Shown piece by piece: positions 1 through 7,836 of a stretch of 64,000 nt of DNA. Each line of letters begins with the position of its first letter. Positions within the stretch are counted from its first letter, which is position 1. The position numbers and the translations under genes are program-made. Source of the stretch: Candidatus Brevefilum sp. (GTDB taxonomy: Bacteria > Chloroflexota > Anaerolineae > Anaerolineales > Anaerolineaceae). The notes beneath the pieces are model-generated. The model did not search any database. It saw nothing but the letters and a program-made list of their open reading frames with translations, and had not been told where the DNA came from. Location: assembly GCA_029210815.1 (NCBI GenBank), contig JARGGB010000001.1, forward strand, positions 76,308-140,307. The letters run 5' to 3'.

Positions 1-78
1 GCGATCATATTGTTTGTCACTGTGAGCGAAGCGTGGCAGTCTATATTTTGATTTATTGTTCGCTGGATGTTGAAATCT
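1..78. repeat. 78-bp direct repeat, copy 1
   Basis: These 78 bases recur without a mismatch at 277-354. Both copies contain GAGCGAAGCGTGGCAGTCT, close to a dispersed intergenic motif (GCGAGCGAAGCGTGGCAATCT-like) that I recall from Chloroflexota and other genomes. The window starts inside or at the edge of this copy, so its true left limit is unknown. Confidence 0.9.
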
Positions 79-82
79 CCCG

Positions 83-168
83 ATCTCTCTGGTGTCCTCA
101 GTGCGTAGCCTTCTGTAAGGACCAGGGAGATAACCTCCCGATCTCTCTGGTGTCCCCACCAGAGAGAT
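83..168. repeat. Hairpin-forming repeats
   Basis: ATCTCTCTGGTG at 141-152 and CACCAGAGAGAT at 157-168 form a perfect 12-bp stem with a 4-nt loop. An imperfect version lies at 83-93 and 121-131 with one mismatch. The neighbouring GGTGTCCTCA at 91-100 reappears inverted as TGAGGACACC at 264-273 and 495-504. The whole 1-505 stretch looks like a nest of degraded inverted-repeat units rather than genes. Confidence 0.7.
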
Positions 169-276
169 AACCACAAATGCTTTTTTCTTACTGGATTTTC
201 AATATTGTGTTGTTTGGTTATCTCCACAATTATCATACATTCCACCATATCCGATTTCACCGGTGAGGACACCCGT

Positions 277-354
277 GCGATCATATTGTTTGTCACTGTG
301 AGCGAAGCGTGGCAGTCTATATTTTGATTTATTGTTCGCTGGATGTTGAAATCT
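277..354. repeat. 78-bp direct repeat, copy 2
   Basis: Identical to positions 1-78. The 198 bases between the copies are noncoding and contain a hairpin. The perfect identity suggests a recent duplication or a mobile, MITE-like unit. A shorter relative of its core (GCGAAGCGTGGCAATCT) occurs at 2105-2121. Confidence 0.9.
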
Positions 355-375
355 TAATTGATTTTTATTATCATA

Positions 376-505
376 TGTCACTCCGGGATTGCTTCCTATC
401 CTTACAGGTCACTTCGTAGACAGGACACTGCACAGTCACTTTGTTCGCATTGACAAAAATTTAAATAGGATGTGCATAACCTCGATAACATCGGTGAGGA
501 CACCG
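376..505. other. Noncoding repeat remnants
   Basis: This stretch has no credible reading frame. It contains pieces such as GGATTGCTTC and CGCATTGACAA that look like an inverted, degraded copy of the same dispersed repeat family, then a second CGGTGAGGACACC block at 493-505. Confidence 0.4.
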
Positions 506-521
506 GTGCTATCTTTAAACC

Positions 522-742
522 CTAAATTTCATTCCTGACCCGGCGCAGCAATTGGACATTAACCGCCACGATCATCGTACTCAGCGACATGATCAGAGCC
601 CCAACCGTCGGCGGCATCAGGATCCCTAAGGGCGCTAAAACGCCAGCAACAAGGGGCAGCGCGATCACGTTGTAACTCGTTACCCAGACTAGGTCTGATT
701 ATCCTTATGATAATCCTCATGCGTATGCGGATTGGATGCCAT
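522..742 (-). pseudogene. Internally deleted CopB-like P-type ATPase remnant
   Basis: On the minus strand an ATG at 740-742 opens a short His-rich frame (MASNPHTHEDYHKD...), as at the start of a metal P-type ATPase. It stops after 17 codons. From about 697 down to 522, in another frame, the DNA encodes the family's C-terminal membrane end: [19 protein letters not shown], then a [15 protein letters not shown] block, then a stop. The intact pump at 10500-12719 has the matching [16 protein letters not shown] and [15 protein letters not shown] blocks. About 2 kb of the catalytic middle is missing and the two ends are out of frame. The gene is a relic, perhaps of a second copper pump lost when the surrounding repeats spread. 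The homology is read directly; the deletion mechanism is inferred. Confidence 0.85.
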
Positions 743-770
743 TTTGAGAATTCTTTTTTTCGATTTAATT

Positions 771-799
771 TTGTCTACTTATTACTTATGATGTATCTT
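771..799 (+). promoter_or_regulatory. Possible promoter of the 835 gene
   Basis: TTGTCT at 771-776 and TATCTT at 794-799 are separated by 17 bases, and the start codon follows 36 bases downstream. The match to the sigma-70 pattern is moderate. Confidence 0.35.
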
Positions 800-834
800 T
801 AATATGAAGCCAAATTCATAAGACGAAAGGCTTT

Positions 835-1950
835 ATGAACAAAGATTTCACACTGGGATTGGGAATCATCCACGCAGAGGAGGGAGAGGTGCGGGCTTTC
901 CTTCCGGATTTTGTGCAAAAGATGACCCGAATATTCAAATCGGTGGTTTTAGAAGAGGGATATGGGGAGAAACTCGGCGTTAAAGATAGTTACTATACGA
1001 AATCTTATAATATTATCTCCGGCACGGCTGAAGAAGTCTATGCCCAGGATTATATCCTGGTGCTGCGTTATCCTCCACAAAGATATCTTGAGATGATCCA
1101 GCCCGGAAGCTGCCTGATTTCAATGTGTCACTTCCCCACTCGCCCAGAGCGGCGTACCTTCTTGAAGGAGCGAGGCATTGAAGCAATCTCTTTAGACACC
1201 ATCCTTGACGACAATGGGCAAAGGCTGGTGGAAAACCTCCGATCTGTCGCCTGGAACGGATGTGAGGTTGCCTTCCAGGTTTTGCATCAAATCATACCTG
1301 GTTTGGACTCCACCAATCGGAACCCTTTACAAATCACCTTACTGGGCTCTGGCGGTGTGGGCACCCATGCCGTTCAGGCCGCCATCCGTTATGGCGATCC
1401 CGAAATTTGGTCAGCGTATGCCAACAAGAGTATTCCTGGGAATATCCTCCGGGTCGTCGATTATGACCTCACCGCTCACAAAGAGCATTTAAAGAAATTA
1501 CTGTCAACCACCAACTTGCTGATTGACGCCACCCAAAGGTCAAATCCCTCGCAAATAATCATTCCAAATAAATATATAGCTTTAATGCCCGAAAACGCTG
1601 TGATTCTCGACCTTTCGGTCGATCCATATGATTTCCAAAGAAAACCTTACGAAGTCAAGGGCATCGAAGGCATCCCCCAGGGAAACCTGGACCAGTACAT
1701 TTTCGCCCCTGATGACCCGGCCTGGGATCATTTGCCCTCAGCCATCAACACAGAATACCGACGTTGGGTCGTCTCCTGTTATTCCTGGCCGGGCATTCAC
1801 CCGCGTGCCTGCATGCTGCGCTATGGTAACCAGATTTCGCCCTTACTACGGCGATTGGTGTCTGTTGGCGGGATTGATAAAGTCAACCCTGGCGGGGGAT
1901 TCCATGAACGCGCCCTTTCAAGGGGGATGTTAAAGTATTGGCGTGAGTAA
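835..1950 (+). CDS. Alanine dehydrogenase/PNT-family protein
   Basis: The 371-residue protein has the two-part plan of the alanine dehydrogenase/transhydrogenase family. The N-terminal catalytic half (about 1-165) contains YILVLRYPP and the HFPTRPERR segment. The C-terminal Rossmann half has a nucleotide loop GSGGVGTHAVQAA starting at residue 171 and a DLSVDPYDF segment where family members have DL(A/S). It is probably an NAD(P)-dependent cytosolic oxidoreductase. The substrate cannot be read from sequence, and it is too divergent to call true alanine dehydrogenase or saccharopine dehydrogenase. The gene stands alone between repeat-rich regions. Confidence 0.7.
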   Translation: MNKDFTLGLGIIHAEEGEVRAFLPDFVQKMTRIFKSVVLEEGYGEKLGVKDSYYTKSYNIISGTAEEVYAQDYILVLRYPPQRYLEMIQPGSCLISMCHFPTRPERRTFLKERGIEAISLDTILDDNGQRLVENLRSVAWNGCEVAFQVLHQIIPGLDSTNRNPLQITLLGSGGVGTHAVQAAIRYGDPEIWSAYANKSIPGNILRVVDYDLTAHKEHLKKLLSTTNLLIDATQRSNPSQIIIPNKYIALMPENAVILDLSVDPYDFQRKPYEVKGIEGIPQGNLDQYIFAPDDPAWDHLPSAINTEYRRWVVSCYSWPGIHPRACMLRYGNQISPLLRRLVSVGGIDKVNPGGGFHERALSRGMLKYWRE

Positions 1951-2384
1951 GGGAATAGTCTCAATATATAGCTGAATAATTTTAAATAGAATAATTTTGG
2001 AGTGAGGGGATCTCGTCCTGAGCTCAGAGGGCGTAAGACTCAGACCGAAAACCCTCTATATCTATAATAATAAGAAAACTGACCGAAAAAATTTAGTGTC
2101 CGGGGCGAAGCGTGGCAATCTCAAATGATTGGTATTTACTAGATTTTGAGTAGGTTGCTGCACGACCGTATTGACCTGCGAACCTCATTTATGTCTCACT
2201 ACCAGGGAAGAAGTCAGGGTGAGGGTTTCTCATTAGCATTAATAGGAGCGAGCGCTGCGATGGAGGGATAAATATGTCACATAGATCGCTGCGAGAACAT
2301 ACGAGACTATGGGATATCTTCATAACAAGTGACATAACCGAATCAATTATGTATTGATTGGTGCGCACAAGAGAGGTGCACAAC
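1951..2384. other. Noncoding gap with repeat fragments
   Basis: About 430 bases without a convincing gene. It holds one copy of the 58-bp repeat (2053-2110), immediately followed by a GCGAAGCGTGGCAATCT element (2105-2121). A 64-codon minus-strand frame at 2189-2383 has low-complexity, unrecognisable content and is not called. Confidence 0.6.
2053..2110. repeat. Imperfect 58-bp direct repeat, left copy
   Basis: Matches 3509-3566 at 48 of 58 positions by direct comparison, with no gaps. The two copies lie in the same orientation on either side of the DUF3795 and hemerythrin genes. Confidence 0.75.
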
Positions 2385-2756
2385 TTACTGGGTCGCTCGA
2401 TTCAGCTTCCTCAGGTTTGCTAAGGCCTCTTCATAACTTGTATCCTGCTCTGACCACTCGACGAGGCGGTCACAGGGAAAATCTGGGCATTCACTGCATT
2501 TGTTGAGGCCGTGTTGGTCCTCACAGCATGCCAAGATCCAGCAATCGGTCGACCAGTGTGTCTCACGGTTACCAAGGCAGCCTGTACAAAACATCTTGCG
2601 CTTGAGCACTTCAGGCATACCTTCATTTTCATCCAACCAACCCTGACGCTTAAACCAATTCAAGACTGTAGCTGCAGCACCTTGGTCAAAAGGTGCCAGT
2701 CTGATCTCACAGGTGTCACAATTCAACCCACAGGCTGCTACCATCGATGTACTCAT
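2385..2756 (-). CDS. DUF3795 cysteine-rich protein
   Basis: A 123-residue protein with the DUF3795 pattern: CGLNCDTCEI near the start, CTGCLG in the middle, a C...CC cluster, then CSECPDFPCDRL. The paired cysteines suggest zinc or an Fe-S cluster, but no function is established that I can name. It is cytosolic, with no signal or membrane segment. It lies 68 bases downstream of the hemerythrin gene on the same strand and may be co-transcribed with it, suggesting a link to oxygen, NO or metal handling; that link is inference. Confidence 0.8.
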   Translation of the reverse strand: MSTSMVAACGLNCDTCEIRLAPFDQGAAATVLNWFKRQGWLDENEGMPEVLKRKMFCTGCLGNRETHWSTDCWILACCEDQHGLNKCSECPDFPCDRLVEWSEQDTSYEEALANLRKLNRATQ

Positions 2757-2824
2757 GGGTGGATCTTTCCAATTTTCATGCAGGACATTTCACTCCTCAG
2801 CGTGATTTTTTTAAATATTTCCAC

Positions 2825-3391
2825 TCACGTGTGATGAGGTGGCTCTGCATCCATGCTGTATTTCTCCTGGAACTTGTGCAGCATATGATGTAATTTCTCA
2901 TGTGTACCTGCCCCCATGACATTTACTTCATGTGCTTCAAACAAGTCGAGTAATTCCAGGTGCCGGTTTGGGGCGATTAGCTGATCTCCCAGGGGAAACA
3001 GGATCTCATTTTCCTTTTTGATGTGAGACCGTAATAGCGCGATGTAAGCGGCTGCATTCTCGGAAAAACTGCCAAAGTCTTCCTTTTTAAGTGCTTCTCC
3101 TATCATCGCAAGAAATTTTCTTCCCTCAACATGCTCAACGAGCATTTGCCCAATAGGGCTATTTTCTCTGGCCATCCCGCAGTTCTCCAATTCAGGGAAC
3201 AGCAGACCTTCTTCCTTACCGTGATGGCATTTATCTGCAAAGAGTCTCAGGAAATCAAGGATCCCAAGCAGGTCCTTCCGATCAACAGGTTCTCCTTCTT
3301 CCAGGTGATGCACCATTTTTTCAAGGATATCCAAACCAGAAAGGATACCTTCATGTTCAGCTACCAGGTCTTCACTGGCATATTGCATCAT
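2825..3391 (-). CDS. Hemerythrin-domain protein
   Basis: A 188-residue, all-helical cytosolic protein with the hemerythrin di-iron ligand series: H13, the CHHGKEEGLLFPE segment (H56/H57, then a Glu), H87, then HIKKENEILFP (H123, E127). Such domains bind O2, NO or iron and in anaerobes usually serve oxygen sensing or detoxification. The upstream sequence on the minus strand has a GGAGGT-like ribosome site just before the ATG. The C terminus runs about 50 residues past the four-helix core and contains HEKLHHMLHKF, which may add metal ligands. Confidence 0.85.
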   Translation of the reverse strand: MMQYASEDLVAEHEGILSGLDILEKMVHHLEEGEPVDRKDLLGILDFLRLFADKCHHGKEEGLLFPELENCGMARENSPIGQMLVEHVEGRKFLAMIGEALKKEDFGSFSENAAAYIALLRSHIKKENEILFPLGDQLIAPNRHLELLDLFEAHEVNVMGAGTHEKLHHMLHKFQEKYSMDAEPPHHT

Positions 3392-3508
3392 GACCTCCTA
3401 ATTTTTTGGTGAGTAACATAGTAATAATACTATAAAAGATTTCGCCTGTGTCGCTTAGTGAAGCTATGGGATAGCCTATGCTTATACTCTGTGTGGAAAA
3501 TCCGCTTC

Positions 3509-3566
3509 CCTCTGTGTCTATAATAATGAGACAACTGACCCCAATAATTTAGTGTATAGGGCGAAG
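3509..3566. repeat. Imperfect 58-bp direct repeat, right copy
   Basis: Partner of 2053-2110 (48 of 58 identical). It lies in the gap between the hemerythrin gene and the ECF transporter operon, which otherwise shows no gene. Confidence 0.75.
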
Positions 3567-3678
3567 GAGAAAAGAAATGTCTCAAGAAGGAAAAACACAA
3601 ACCCGCTGGGGATGATATGAAACGAAAAAATTAGCAATGAATAATTTGAGATAGGAAAAAATAAAGGTGGCTCTCACG

Positions 3679-4557
3679 CTAAGCAAACAAATTCATAAAC
3701 CACTCAGGGGTCCAGAAACCGCCCAAATCCAGGATGTGGGCAGCAACAATACTGCCAACCAGCATCAAAGCACTGAAACCAATCAGCGCATAATCCCACC
3801 AGTGGTATTCCAGCGGGTAAATCCAGGTGCGTTTTGCCTGACCGAAACAGCGCAGGTCCATCGCGTTTGCCACATCCTCGCTTCCGATAATGGCATTCAT
3901 CGTTACCGGCACCAGCAAGGGCGCGATCCGGGCGATCTTCTTGAATATCCCCCCCTTGACCTTCTCAATTTCATAACCGCGAGCCTTTTGCGCATCCAAC
4001 GTAACCGACAAATCCCGAGCCAGCGTGGGGATAAAACGGATGGCAAGCTCCATGGTGTAGGCAACATTGTCCGGCATCCCTAATCCGTGAAATGTCGCTC
4101 CATACGCCCGCGAATCCATCGTGTAAGGGATCAGCAGAAATATCAGCGAAATCCCGCCAAGTCGCATCAATTGGCATAGGGAAAACCATAAGCGCTCAAC
4201 AGTCAAACCAAAATTAATCTCCCAATTCACCAATGGGATGGTAAATTTTTGCGGCCATATCACATGCCCACCGGGAGGAACCACCCCACCTGCCCCACCC
4301 CCTGTGATAATGGTGTTAATCACGATCATCGAAAAAAGCATGATGCTGATCAAAAACCAGCCGTGGCGCGTTTCCTTCCACTTTGTCTTTCCAAAGTAAT
4401 ACCAGATGATAGCAAGAATAAAAAAGATAAATAAAAATGTGGCATTCCAAAACATGGTTGCAGAAAGCAGGAAGGCAAAGGAGAAAATCCATCGAGCCCG
4501 GGGGTCGATTTTATCCATGGTGCTGTTTCGGAATTTATATCGCCAACTGATCAGCAT
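3679..4557 (-). CDS. ecfT: ECF transporter T component
   Basis: A 292-residue membrane protein with the EcfT plan. An N-terminal DPRARW motif is followed by closely spaced hydrophobic helices, a cytoplasmic region with the coupling helices (SVTLDAQKARGYE, the family's A-R-G motif), and further helices to the C terminus. EcfT couples ATP hydrolysis by the A proteins to substrate movement through the S component. The next two upstream genes encode S and A, so the transporter is a dedicated three-gene system. M14 (before DKIDPR) is an equally plausible start, since neither has a clear ribosome site. Confidence 0.9.
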   Translation of the reverse strand: MLISWRYKFRNSTMDKIDPRARWIFSFAFLLSATMFWNATFLFIFFILAIIWYYFGKTKWKETRHGWFLISIMLFSMIVINTIITGGGAGGVVPPGGHVIWPQKFTIPLVNWEINFGLTVERLWFSLCQLMRLGGISLIFLLIPYTMDSRAYGATFHGLGMPDNVAYTMELAIRFIPTLARDLSVTLDAQKARGYEIEKVKGGIFKKIARIAPLLVPVTMNAIIGSEDVANAMDLRCFGQAKRTWIYPLEYHWWDYALIGFSALMLVGSIVAAHILDLGGFWTPEWFMNLFA

Positions 4558-4587
4558 AATAACAATCTATTTCATAAGAAACGCTAA

Positions 4588-4622
4588 TGCAGGCAGGCAC
4601 TGATAAAAGCTGCCTGCCTGCA
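4588..4622. other. Perfect 12-bp intercistronic hairpin
   Basis: TGCAGGCAGGCA (4588-4599) pairs fully with TGCCTGCCTGCA (4611-4622) across an 11-nt loop, in the gap between the S and T genes. No T-run follows on the minus strand, so this is more likely an mRNA-stabilising or processing hairpin than a terminator. Confidence 0.7.
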
Positions 4623-4636
4623 ATGCAATCAAAAAA

Positions 4637-5194
4637 TTAATTTCTGCCAGATCGCTGTACAACGGCAGCATAAGCCACCATCAAGATTGGCAGCAAGATC
4701 AAGCCATTGACAATGTTCGACACAAAGGATGGGATAAAGTTCGCAAAGATGACGGTGTTCATATCCGCACCTGAGACCCACATCTCGGAAAGCGAGGCGA
4801 CGCCCATGCCAACACCAGAGCCCAGGATAACAGACAGTTCACCAAGCAAGAGTGACTTAACGGCTTTGTAATCCACAATCATGCCTGCAAACAATCCGGG
4901 GATCAGCCCCATGATGCCGTTTCCAAGATCCCACCAAAACCAGAACCCCCAGCCGCTCAGCAGGTCAGCCAGGATATTGCCGACAAAACCGGAGATGAAG
5001 CCAACGATCGGACCGAAGGCGATCCCGAAGAACATCGGGATAACAACCGCTGGTCGGATGGAGACATTCCCGGCGCCCGGGAGCTGCAGCACGTTGGTTG
5101 CATACCCCAGGACAGCGTAAAGCGCTGCGCCAATTGCGGCGAAGACCACTTCACGCGTTCCAAATTTCCAAATTGATTTCTTTTTTTCTGCCAT
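4637..5194 (-). CDS. ECF transporter S component (substrate unknown)
   Basis: A 185-residue integral membrane protein with about five or six helices and the S-component look: a short basic N terminus, Gly/Ala-rich helices, and a polar segment with NVSIRPAVVIPMFFGIAFGP typical of substrate-binding subunits. S components capture a vitamin, nucleoside or metal and dock on EcfT. I cannot assign the substrate from sequence. The SAM hydroxide adenosyltransferase in the same operon hints at a SAM-, adenosine- or methionine-related ligand. The start is supported by an AGGAG site on the minus strand about 7 bases upstream. Confidence 0.8.
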   Translation of the reverse strand: MAEKKKSIWKFGTREVVFAAIGAALYAVLGYATNVLQLPGAGNVSIRPAVVIPMFFGIAFGPIVGFISGFVGNILADLLSGWGFWFWWDLGNGIMGLIPGLFAGMIVDYKAVKSLLLGELSVILGSGVGMGVASLSEMWVSGADMNTVIFANFIPSFVSNIVNGLILLPILMVAYAAVVQRSGRN

Positions 5195-5245
5195 TTCAAA
5201 CTCCTTTTATTGAAAATAAGATTGGATAAACTAACTGCAATAAAT

Positions 5246-6871
5246 TTAACCGATCCTGTGAGCCAGGGTTTCGGCGCGATAAAAACTGCCAGTTTTTGGC
5301 AGGAACTGCTGATTTATCTTTAGTAAAGAAGTTGGTAATATGCGATAATTAATTAATTGGTCTTCGTCTTTTAAAACCTCTGGCGGCGAGCCATCTGCGA
5401 CAATTTGCCCATCAAATAATATCATTATACGATTGGCGTAGATTAACGCCAGGTCAAGGTCATGGGTGATGAAAACAATGCTGTCAAACCCGGGCATTTG
5501 TAGAATTGCATCCATAAATGCCCGATAATTCCAGTAATCCTGCCCTGCGGTTGGCTCATCCATCATTAAGAGCCGTGAACGCATTGAGAGCACTGAAGCA
5601 ATGCTGATCCGTTTTTGCTGACCAAAGGAGAGGGCAAGCGGCGGCGTATCCAGTTCCTCCTCTAAATGGACAGTTTCAATCGCCCATTTGACGCTCTTTT
5701 GAATCTCAGCCTTAGAAAACCCGAGATTCTTAGGACCAAACGCCAGCTCATCCCCAACTGTAGGTGCAAACAACATCTGAGTCGGGCTCTGGAAGACATA
5801 ACCAACCGACTTCGCTGCAGTTGCAACCGTGATATCCCTTGTATCATTTCCTTCCAGGTAAACATGACCCTGTGAAGGTTTCAACAAACCCAAGGCATGC
5901 TTGACCATGGTTGTCTTGCCAGAACCGTTGTGCCCCAATATGGCGATGATATCCCCTTTATTGATCTTAAAATTGATATCATGAAGCACAAAAGGGTAAT
6001 CTTCATCATACTGAAAATTAACGCCCTCAAATTCAACCAGCAATTCCAAATCCCCTTCTTGCGGCTTTAAGACGGGTTCGAATTCTGGCGGCGGTTCATT
6101 TTTTGCTCGTCTGAGCACAACCTCTGCCGGTAGTTTTATTCGTGTGTAATCGACAACCTCCATCATGCCCTGCCGATCACCATCGTAGGTGATCTCACCC
6201 TCATCCATATAAATTACCCGCTCAGGCTTAATCGCCAGCACATCCTCAACGCGATGCTCCACAATCATCACCGAGAGACCCTCATCCGCCAACTGCCTGA
6301 ATATTTTTAGGGCTTCCATAGCAGAAGCCGGGTCAAGGCTTGCCAGGGGCTCATCCAGCAGCAAAATTCTGGGCTTCATCGCCAACACACCAGCCAATGC
6401 AATTTTTTGTTTTTCACCGCCGGAGGTGCCAAAGGTTTCTCTGTCCCGAAGATAGAGAATACCCATCTTTTCGAGCGCCTGGTCCACCCGGGGAAAAATT
6501 TTCTCGGTCGGCATTCCCAGGCTCTCAAGCCCAAAAGCGACATCGTTTAACACGTAAGTCCCTAAAATTTGGCGTTCCGGGTCTTGAAGAACCGTCCCTA
6601 CTTCCTGTGAGATCTCTGACATTTCTATGTCAAAGACGGATTTGCCAAATAATTCAATTTCACCTTTGATCTCACCATGATAAGCATTCGGGATCAAGCC
6701 GTTGATGCAGCGCATCAATGTCGTTTTTCCGCAGCCGCTAGACCCTGCAATTAACAACACTTCCCCGGGATTGACATCAAAGCTTATGTGTTTGATCGCC
6801 GGTGTGGATCGTGAATTATATTGAAAGCTGAGGTCCTTGATGGACAGTGGTAATGGTTTCACCTCACTCAT
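5246..6871 (-). CDS. ECF transporter fused double ATPase
   Basis: A 541-residue protein made of two ABC ATPase domains in tandem, equivalent to EcfA plus EcfA'. Domain 1 (about 10-245) has Walker A GSSGCGKTT, signature TSGGEKQK and Walker B ILLLDEPLASLDP. Domain 2 (about 280-510) has GHNGSGKTT, a variant signature LSFGQQKR and LLMMDEPTAGQD. Both have the downstream His (VEHR, ITHD). It powers the ECF transporter with the T and S genes just downstream. Its first codons overlap the end of the adenosyltransferase gene by 8 bases, indicating tight translational coupling. Confidence 0.9.
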   Translation of the reverse strand: MSEVKPLPLSIKDLSFQYNSRSTPAIKHISFDVNPGEVLLIAGSSGCGKTTLMRCINGLIPNAYHGEIKGEIELFGKSVFDIEMSEISQEVGTVLQDPERQILGTYVLNDVAFGLESLGMPTEKIFPRVDQALEKMGILYLRDRETFGTSGGEKQKIALAGVLAMKPRILLLDEPLASLDPASAMEALKIFRQLADEGLSVMIVEHRVEDVLAIKPERVIYMDEGEITYDGDRQGMMEVVDYTRIKLPAEVVLRRAKNEPPPEFEPVLKPQEGDLELLVEFEGVNFQYDEDYPFVLHDINFKINKGDIIAILGHNGSGKTTMVKHALGLLKPSQGHVYLEGNDTRDITVATAAKSVGYVFQSPTQMLFAPTVGDELAFGPKNLGFSKAEIQKSVKWAIETVHLEEELDTPPLALSFGQQKRISIASVLSMRSRLLMMDEPTAGQDYWNYRAFMDAILQMPGFDSIVFITHDLDLALIYANRIMILFDGQIVADGSPPEVLKDEDQLINYRILPTSLLKINQQFLPKTGSFYRAETLAHRIG

Positions 6872-7658
6872 TCAAAATCACCTCAACCTTATCACCAATA
6901 TTTGCCCCCGTGATTTGAGCAGCGCTGCCGTTCACAGCGCCAATCTCGATGAAATTTTCACTGTCAACCAGGGCTACCAGTTCACCTTCCGGGCGGTGCC
7001 CATAAGAAGGGACAAGCCTCTCTATCAAATGATCACCCAAACGAATTTTTACACCACCAGCGCTCAAAACTGCTTCCGCAGGTAAATCTGTTGTCAAATT
7101 ACCAAAAACATCAATAATCGTGATATGTGCTTCCCAACCATAATCCCTTTTAATCGGGCGGGAGAAATCAATCCGGATTGGGTCCTCAATTGGATCACCC
7201 AGTCTTTCTAAAGCCACACCTGCAGCCAAATGCGCACCGGTAGGAGCAAAAATATCCCGTCCGTGAAATGTATGGCTGACATTTTCAAGCCAGTATTTCG
7301 GATTATTGAGATGAACCATTTCGATACTTTTCCCTGCGCGCTCCCCCTCTTCTAAAATTGGTGTGATCAAGCCATTATCCGGGACAATGAATTGCTGCTC
7401 TCCTATTTTCAATCCTATCGGACGCCTCTGCGTACCCACTCCGGGATCAATCACCGCAATGTGGACACTGCCAGGTGTGAAATAAGGTACAACCCGCCAC
7501 AGTGCATAAGCGCCCAATCGAATATTTTGCGGCGGAATGTCGTGGGTGATATCTGCGATATGCGAATCAGGTGCAATACCCCAAATCACGCCTTTCATCA
7601 CGCCTATGAAACCATCCTGGTTGCCAAAATCCGTTGTCAATGAGATCGTTGTTTTCAT
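6864..7658 (-). CDS. SAM hydroxide adenosyltransferase (DUF62 family)
   Basis: A 264-residue cytosolic enzyme of the DUF62 family, which hydrolyses S-adenosylmethionine to adenosine and methionine; relatives include fluorinase and chlorinase. The start TLTTDFG-like motif (SLTTDFGNQDG), AVIDPGVGT, VPDNGL and FHGRDIFAP blocks are present, as is the late DVFGNLTT motif. It is the first gene of a four-gene minus-strand operon with an ECF transporter. The pairing suggests the transporter handles a compound connected to SAM turnover, but no substrate can be named. Confidence 0.85.
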   Translation of the reverse strand: MKTTISLTTDFGNQDGFIGVMKGVIWGIAPDSHIADITHDIPPQNIRLGAYALWRVVPYFTPGSVHIAVIDPGVGTQRRPIGLKIGEQQFIVPDNGLITPILEEGERAGKSIEMVHLNNPKYWLENVSHTFHGRDIFAPTGAHLAAGVALERLGDPIEDPIRIDFSRPIKRDYGWEAHITIIDVFGNLTTDLPAEAVLSAGGVKIRLGDHLIERLVPSYGHRPEGELVALVDSENFIEIGAVNGSAAQITGANIGDKVEVILNE

Positions 7659-7748
7659 GCCCCTAGTATCTCATTAGAGAATTTTTTTGTCAACAAAACT
7701 TGTTTTCCTCCGATATATCGATCTGGATAAAAGAAATCCTTCTACAAC

Positions 7749-7779
7749 TTGACAGCGTTTTGCTGGCACAGTGTACAAT
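7749..7779 (+). promoter_or_regulatory. Possible promoter of the DUF1295 gene
   Basis: TTGACA at 7749-7754 and TACAAT at 7774-7779 are separated by 19 bases, longer than ideal. The ATG lies 57 bases downstream with GGAGAG just before it. Confidence 0.45.
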
Positions 7780-7836
7780 AAATGTATCACTAATAAAACA
7801 TAAAATTATTCATTTTCGAATTATGGAGAGAAAAAA

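Noticed and set aside
199-381. A 60-codon minus-strand reading frame in the left repeats
   Set aside because: It runs through the 78-bp repeat and hairpin elements, has no ribosome site and no recognisable protein features.
2189-2383. A 64-codon minus-strand frame downstream of the DUF3795 gene
   Set aside because: No family resemblance, no clear ribosome site, and located in a gap with repeat fragments.
7659-7836. Riboswitch upstream of the SAM hydroxide adenosyltransferase operon
   Set aside because: I looked for SAM-type or vitamin riboswitch features on the minus strand and saw no convincing conserved stem or terminator.
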